DNA from: Planctomycetota bacterium
GTDB taxonomy: Bacteria; Planctomycetota; Phycisphaerae; FEN-1346
Reading direction: 5' to 3'
DNA: 9,403 bases
Assembly: GCA_026387055.1 (NCBI GenBank)
Contig: JAPLML010000151.1
Coordinates: forward strand, 1-9,403
Shown here in pieces: positions 7,125 through 9,403 of the stretch. A model generated the notes under the pieces. It did no database searches. It saw nothing but the letters and a program-made list of their open reading frames with translations, and was not told the DNA's origin. The stretch's first letter is position 1. Each line of letters begins with the position of its first letter. Position numbers and translations under genes: made by a program.

Positions 7125-7799
7125 TCATCGACCACGGGTTGACAAGCCGCCCGTGGCACATGGCAAGCCTCGCGTGCGGCATGCGCCACGGCCGGCTTGC
7201 CCGGCCGTGCCTCTGGAAACCGCACGACCGGCCCCGTGGTAAAAGAGGTCCAGGACCACCTCGTACCGCCGCACGGCCTCCGGTGCGTCCGCCAAGTCGC
7301 GGGCCCGCGTCCGCAGCATCCCCAGGAGGAAGTTCGCCAGGACCTCGGGCGGCAGGTCCTCGCGGATGACCTTCTCCGCGACGCCCTTGCGGATTACGTC
7401 GGCCACCGCCGCCACGAGTTGTTTGCGGTGGCCCAACCATCGATCGTGGATCGAGCCGGCGACGAGCGCCATGCGGAAGTCCTCGGCCTGCATCAGGCGG
7501 AAGAGCTGCTTCCGCCGCGCGAAAAACATCCCGACCCGCCCGCACACCTCCAGCAGCTGCTCGCGGAACGACGCGCCGCTCGGCCCCTTCCGCCGCACCA
7601 GGTCGCACAACTCGTCGAAGCCCGACATCGCCGTCTGAAAGAAAAGGTCTTCCTTGTCCTGGAAGTACCGGTAGATGGTCCCCTTGCCGACCTGGGCGGC
7701 CTCGGCCACCTCATCGGTCGTGATCTCGTGGAACCGCCGCGTGGTGAAGAGCTTCTCCGCCGCCCGCATGATGTCCTGCCGCTTGTCCCGTCGCGCCAT
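7125..7799 (-). CDS. TetR/AcrR-family transcriptional repressor of the efflux cluster
   Basis: DNA-binding ligand-responsive repressor; 224 aa. The N-terminal domain is typical: RRDKRQDIMRAAEKLF (3-18), then the helix-turn-helix ITTDEVAEAAQVGKGTIYRYF (26-46) followed by QDKEDLF. The rest (about 55-190) is the helical ligand-binding and dimerisation domain, whose sequence varies too much to name an inducer. The start ATG 7799 has GGGGAG 9 bases upstream and begins exactly where the family begins; the frame stays open further upstream, but that DNA holds the promoter. From about residue 190 the protein leaves the helical pattern and turns into a Gly/Arg/Ala/Cys-rich tail. Residues about 197-219 of it are encoded by a palindromic element, so the original C-terminus may have been replaced. 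It is first in the cluster and has a palindromic operator over its own -10 box, which points to autorepression and control of the pumps. Confidence 0.92.
   Translation of the reverse strand: MARRDKRQDIMRAAEKLFTTRRFHEITTDEVAEAAQVGKGTIYRYFQDKEDLFFQTAMSGFDELCDLVRRKGPSGASFREQLLEVCGRVGMFFARRKQLFRLMQAEDFRMALVAGSIHDRWLGHRKQLVAAVADVIRKGVAEKVIREDLPPEVLANFLLGMLRTRARDLADAPEAVRRYEVVLDLFYHGAGRAVSRGTAGQAGRGACRTRGLPCATGGLSTRGR
7143..7211. repeat. Long imperfect palindromes overlapping the tetR 3' end
   Basis: Arms 7143-7162 and 7180-7199 pair over 20 positions with two mismatches (core AAGCCGCCCGTGGC against GCCACGGCCGGCTT). A second hairpin uses 7185-7195 (GCCACGGCCGG) with 7201-7211 (CCGGCCGTGCC), 10 of 11, around a 5-base loop. 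Its left arm is the right arm of the first, so the two are mutually exclusive. On the minus strand the element opens with GGCACGGCC and has GTGCCAC near its far end, as does the palindromic spacer at 4903-4982. A shared family is possible. It lies inside the tetR reading frame. Confidence 0.75.
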
Positions 7800-7812
7800 G
7801 GCTCCGCGCTCC

Positions 7813-7828
7813 CCGGACCGAAGTCCGG
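7813..7828 (-). promoter_or_regulatory. UUCG-capped hairpin in the tetR leader
   Basis: On the transcribed strand the leader has CCGGAC, then TTCG, then GTCCGG: a perfect 6-bp stem with a C-G closed UUCG tetraloop, known as an exceptionally stable RNA hairpin. The last bases of the stem (7814-7813) are also the first bases of the GGGGAG ribosome-binding site (7814-7809). The structure could therefore affect translation initiation or stabilise the 5' end. Confidence 0.65.
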
Positions 7829-7832
7829 AACA

Positions 7833-7856
7833 ATAGAACTGACCAGTCAGTACTAT
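7833..7856. promoter_or_regulatory. Probable TetR operator (24-bp imperfect palindrome)
   Basis: The core ACTGAC-CA-GTCAGT (7838-7851) is a perfect inverted repeat around a 2-bp centre. After one mismatched pair (7837/7852) symmetry continues with ATAG (7833-7836) and CTAT (7853-7856). It covers most of the TATAGT -10 box of the tetR promoter and extends into the start-site region. That is where an autorepressor would bind, and a gap-containing GAC/GTC palindrome of this size is usual for TetR-family operators. That this TetR binds it is inference from position. Confidence 0.85.
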
Positions 7857-7879
7857 AACACGCCCCCGCAAGGTGTCAA
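7852..7879 (-). promoter_or_regulatory. Sigma70-type promoter of tetR and the efflux cluster
   Basis: On the minus strand there is a perfect -35 box TTGACA (7879-7874), a 16-bp spacer, and TATAGT (7857-7852), 5 of 6 to the -10 consensus. Transcription should start near 7845, giving a leader of roughly 45 bases with a UUCG hairpin before ATG 7799. No comparably good promoter was seen between the downstream genes, so the cluster may depend on read-through from here. Confidence 0.85.
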
Positions 7880-7924
7880 GCAAGTTTCCGGGCGGGCCGA
7901 CAGGCCCAACAGGCAACAGGCCTT

Positions 7925-8044
7925 CAGGCCGCCCCACTCCTCGACGGCAATGCCGGGGTCCTCCTTCATCAGCCGGACCAGGCGGCGGGTGCTCCCCCAG
8001 TCGGACAGGTTCGGCGTGTAAAGGTTGAGGACCTTGACCCTCAC
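7925..8044 (-). pseudogene. Possible fragment of a solute-binding protein gene
   Basis: A minus-strand frame open from 8191 to 7853 contains about 40 codons (8044-7925) that look genuinely coding. Nearly all third positions are G or C, and the peptide has protein-like texture: KVLNLYTPNLSD, then RRLVRLMKEDPGIAVEEWGG. This recalls the N-terminal part of extracellular solute-binding proteins, but I cannot confirm it. Upstream of 8044 the frame gives a low-complexity Arg/Gly/Ala stretch with no signal peptide. Downstream it passes into short CAGG-type repeats and ends in the tetR -10 box. It looks like a truncated remnant. The alternative is chance coding texture in G+C-rich DNA. Confidence 0.35.
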
Positions 8045-8210
8045 GCGCGGCGGCGATTCCGCCTCCGCCCCCCGCGCCGGCGCGGCGCCGCCGCGCTCAC
8101 CGCGCGGACCGAGCGCGCCGGGCCTCCTGACCCGCCGCTCACCTTTCCGAGGCACGCGCGTCAAGCGTGTTGTAGTCGCGCTGCCCATCAACTACAACCC
8201 GAAAAACCGC
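8045..8210. other. Intergenic stretch without a supported gene
   Basis: Very G+C-rich at 8045-8160 with several short GCGCCG-type palindromes that give no convincing single structure. At 8169-8176 and 8191-8198 there is a perfect 8-bp inverted repeat (GTTGTAGT and ACTACAAC) with a 14-base loop. GCGTGTTGTA occurs at 8165-8174 and again at 8287-8296, just before the ribosome-binding site of the plus-strand gene. No start, codon bias or motif supports a gene here. Confidence 0.6.
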
Positions 8211-8240
8211 GTGACGGAACGGCCCGACGGGTTTTATACT
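8211..8240 (+). promoter_or_regulatory. Probable promoter of the plus-strand gene
   Basis: GTGACG (8211-8216, 4 of 6 to the -35 consensus), an 18-bp spacer, and TATACT (8235-8240, 5 of 6 to the -10 consensus) in a locally AT-richer patch. It would start transcription near 8247, about 64 bases before ATG 8311. It is the best candidate in the region but weaker than the divergent tetR promoter. No copy of the TetR palindrome is seen near it, so shared control is not indicated. Confidence 0.55.
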
Positions 8241-8310
8241 ATGGGCCGCTTTCCATCGCGCCATTCAGCCATCCGCGGCGGCGGACGCGTGTTGTAAAGG
8301 ATCGACAACC

Positions 8311-9403
8311 ATGCGCGAGCTTCAACTCGGCCCCTGCCAATTCGAGCTCCTGACCGACGGCCACCGCTTCCTCGGCCTCGGCGCGATCCGGATCGGGGCC
8401 GTCCAGGTCCGCGCGGGCCGGCTGCCCCTCCTTCCCTACACGCAGACGTTCACGGGCCTGGAGCTTGGCGCGCTCCACCTGCTCGACATCCTCAAGGGGA
8501 GCAACGAGATCCGCCTGCCCCTCGCCGCGGTCTTTCGCCCCCTGCCCGTCAAGCTGCGGCGCGACCACGGCTTCGACCCGATCCACGACCTGGCCGACTG
8601 GGACGCCTCTCACACCCAGCCCAAGGGGCGGCTGGACCTCGTGCTGCGCGTGGCCTCGGACCGCTTCGAGGACTACGAGTTCAACGGGTTCTCTTATCAT
8701 TATGAGTATTCAAGCACCGACGTGCCCCTCTTCTACCTGCTGGACCGGGCGAGCTGGGAGCTCGGCGGCGACATCGCCGGCGCCACGGTCCTCTCGCAGT
8801 CCTCCTGCTCGGCCCCCGTGGCCGTCTTCGGCCCCGACACGGCCTGGACCACCGAGGGCGTCATCCACTGGCACGACGCCGCCTCCCTCGCCAACCCCGT
8901 CATGACCCACAACCTGCCGCGCTGGGCCTCGCACCAGGCGTTCGACTTCCAGTACAAGCGCGGGGCCACCCTCCTCGGGGTCTTCGAGCGCGTGGACCTC
9001 ATCCGCACGGTCCTCAAGCGCGAGGCCGGCAAGCCGGAACTCAAAACCTTTGATAAACATATCTTTGATGAAGGGCTCAAGGTCCGCACCGCGGCCAAGG
9101 CCATCCTCCTCAACACGCAGCCCAAGAGCGACACCGACCAGCGGAACCTCTGGACGTGGGTCCTCGACGCCGTCCACGCGCGGGCCCGCGCCGAGTTCGG
9201 CCTGGCGGAAGAGCCGCTCGTCCCGCGCCTCGCCCACAACTACTGGGACGATTTCACGATCGACGCGTATCGCCGGGACCTGCTGCCCGCCGCCGCGGCC
9301 CTGGGCTTCCGCGCCGTCTTCGTGGACAACCTGAACAAGTCGGCCGCCACCGAGCGCTGCCCGCACCCCGACTTCCACTGGAACATGTGCTGCGGCCACG
9401 AGT
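8311..9403 (+). CDS. Large protein of uncertain function, possibly a glycosidase (N-terminal part, cut by window edge)
   Basis: The frame runs open from ATG 8311 to the right edge (364 codons) with strong G/C third-position bias; the C-terminus is beyond the window. AAAGGA at 8296-8301, 9 bases upstream, supports the start. There is no signal peptide or membrane helix, so it is probably cytoplasmic. Residues 1 to about 280 look beta-rich with many aromatic residues, as in an N-terminal beta-sandwich. From about residue 305 the pattern changes: HNYWDDFTIDAYRRDLLPAA (309-328), ALGFRAVFVDN (330-340). This resembles the first strand-helix-strand of a (beta/alpha)8 barrel such as alpha-galactosidase-like GH36/GH-D enzymes, with Asp339 at a strand end. 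I do not recognise the family securely, and the expected catalytic aspartates would lie beyond the edge. It has its own promoter and is divergent from the efflux cluster, so no functional link is implied. Confidence 0.8.
   Translation, partial: MRELQLGPCQFELLTDGHRFLGLGAIRIGAVQVRAGRLPLLPYTQTFTGLELGALHLLDILKGSNEIRLPLAAVFRPLPVKLRRDHGFDPIHDLADWDASHTQPKGRLDLVLRVASDRFEDYEFNGFSYHYEYSSTDVPLFYLLDRASWELGGDIAGATVLSQSSCSAPVAVFGPDTAWTTEGVIHWHDAASLANPVMTHNLPRWASHQAFDFQYKRGATLLGVFERVDLIRTVLKREAGKPELKTFDKHIFDEGLKVRTAAKAILLNTQPKSDTDQRNLWTWVLDAVHARARAEFGLAEEPLVPRLAHNYWDDFTIDAYRRDLLPAAAALGFRAVFVDNLNKSAATERCPHPDFHWNMCCGHE

Noticed and set aside
7800..7937. Longer TetR starting upstream of 7799
   Set aside because: The upstream frame crosses the operator, promoter and leader hairpin and adds 46 residues not found in TetR proteins; ATG 7799 has a good ribosome-binding site.
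8025..8297. 90-codon plus-strand frame in the divergent intergenic region
   Set aside because: Arg/Pro/Gly/Ser-rich product without motif; it spans the probable promoter at 8211-8240 and has no ribosome-binding site.

Overview
The window comes from a high-G+C bacterium with a Gram-negative type envelope: it encodes periplasmic adaptors, a TolC-family outer-membrane channel and an RND pump. Degenerate heptamer repeats, GC-rich palindromic spacers and the style of the proteins remind me of Planctomycetota metagenome genomes. That is an impression from memory; no marker gene in the window settles it.

About 1-7799, minus strand, is one co-directional efflux cluster. In transcription order it holds a TetR/AcrR-type regulator (7799-7125), a MacA-like adaptor (7004-5664), a MacB/LolD-type ABC ATPase (5661-4987), a separate MacB-type permease (4850-3639), a TolC-family outer-membrane protein (3601-1910), an MdtA/AcrA-like lipoprotein adaptor (1862-672), and the first 225 codons of an MdtB/MdtC-like RND pump that runs off the left edge. 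The likely logic is two inner-membrane engines, one ATP-driven and one proton-driven, each with its own adaptor, sharing the single TolC encoded between them. A strong sigma70-like promoter (TTGACA, 16 bp, TATAGT) lies upstream of tetR. A 24-bp imperfect palindrome covers its -10 box, so the regulator probably represses itself and, by read-through, the whole cluster.

Three of the six gene junctions are loose and each carries a repeat structure: GC-rich palindromes at tetR/macA and ATPase/permease, and heptamer repeats at tolC/adaptor. The other three are tight or overlapping: adaptor/ATPase, permease/tolC and adaptor/RND. The tetR 3' end itself runs through a palindromic element.

About 7857-8310 is a divergent intergenic region. 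It contains a short coding-like remnant (7925-8044, minus) that may derive from a solute-binding protein, a GC-rich stretch with no gene I can support, and a plausible plus-strand promoter (8211-8240).

From 8311 to the right edge, plus strand, runs the first 364 codons of a large protein of uncertain function. Near residue 310 it begins to resemble a (beta/alpha)8-barrel glycosidase, possibly of the alpha-galactosidase (GH36/GH-D) type.

I saw no CRISPR array, tRNA, rRNA, transposase or convincing intrinsic terminator.
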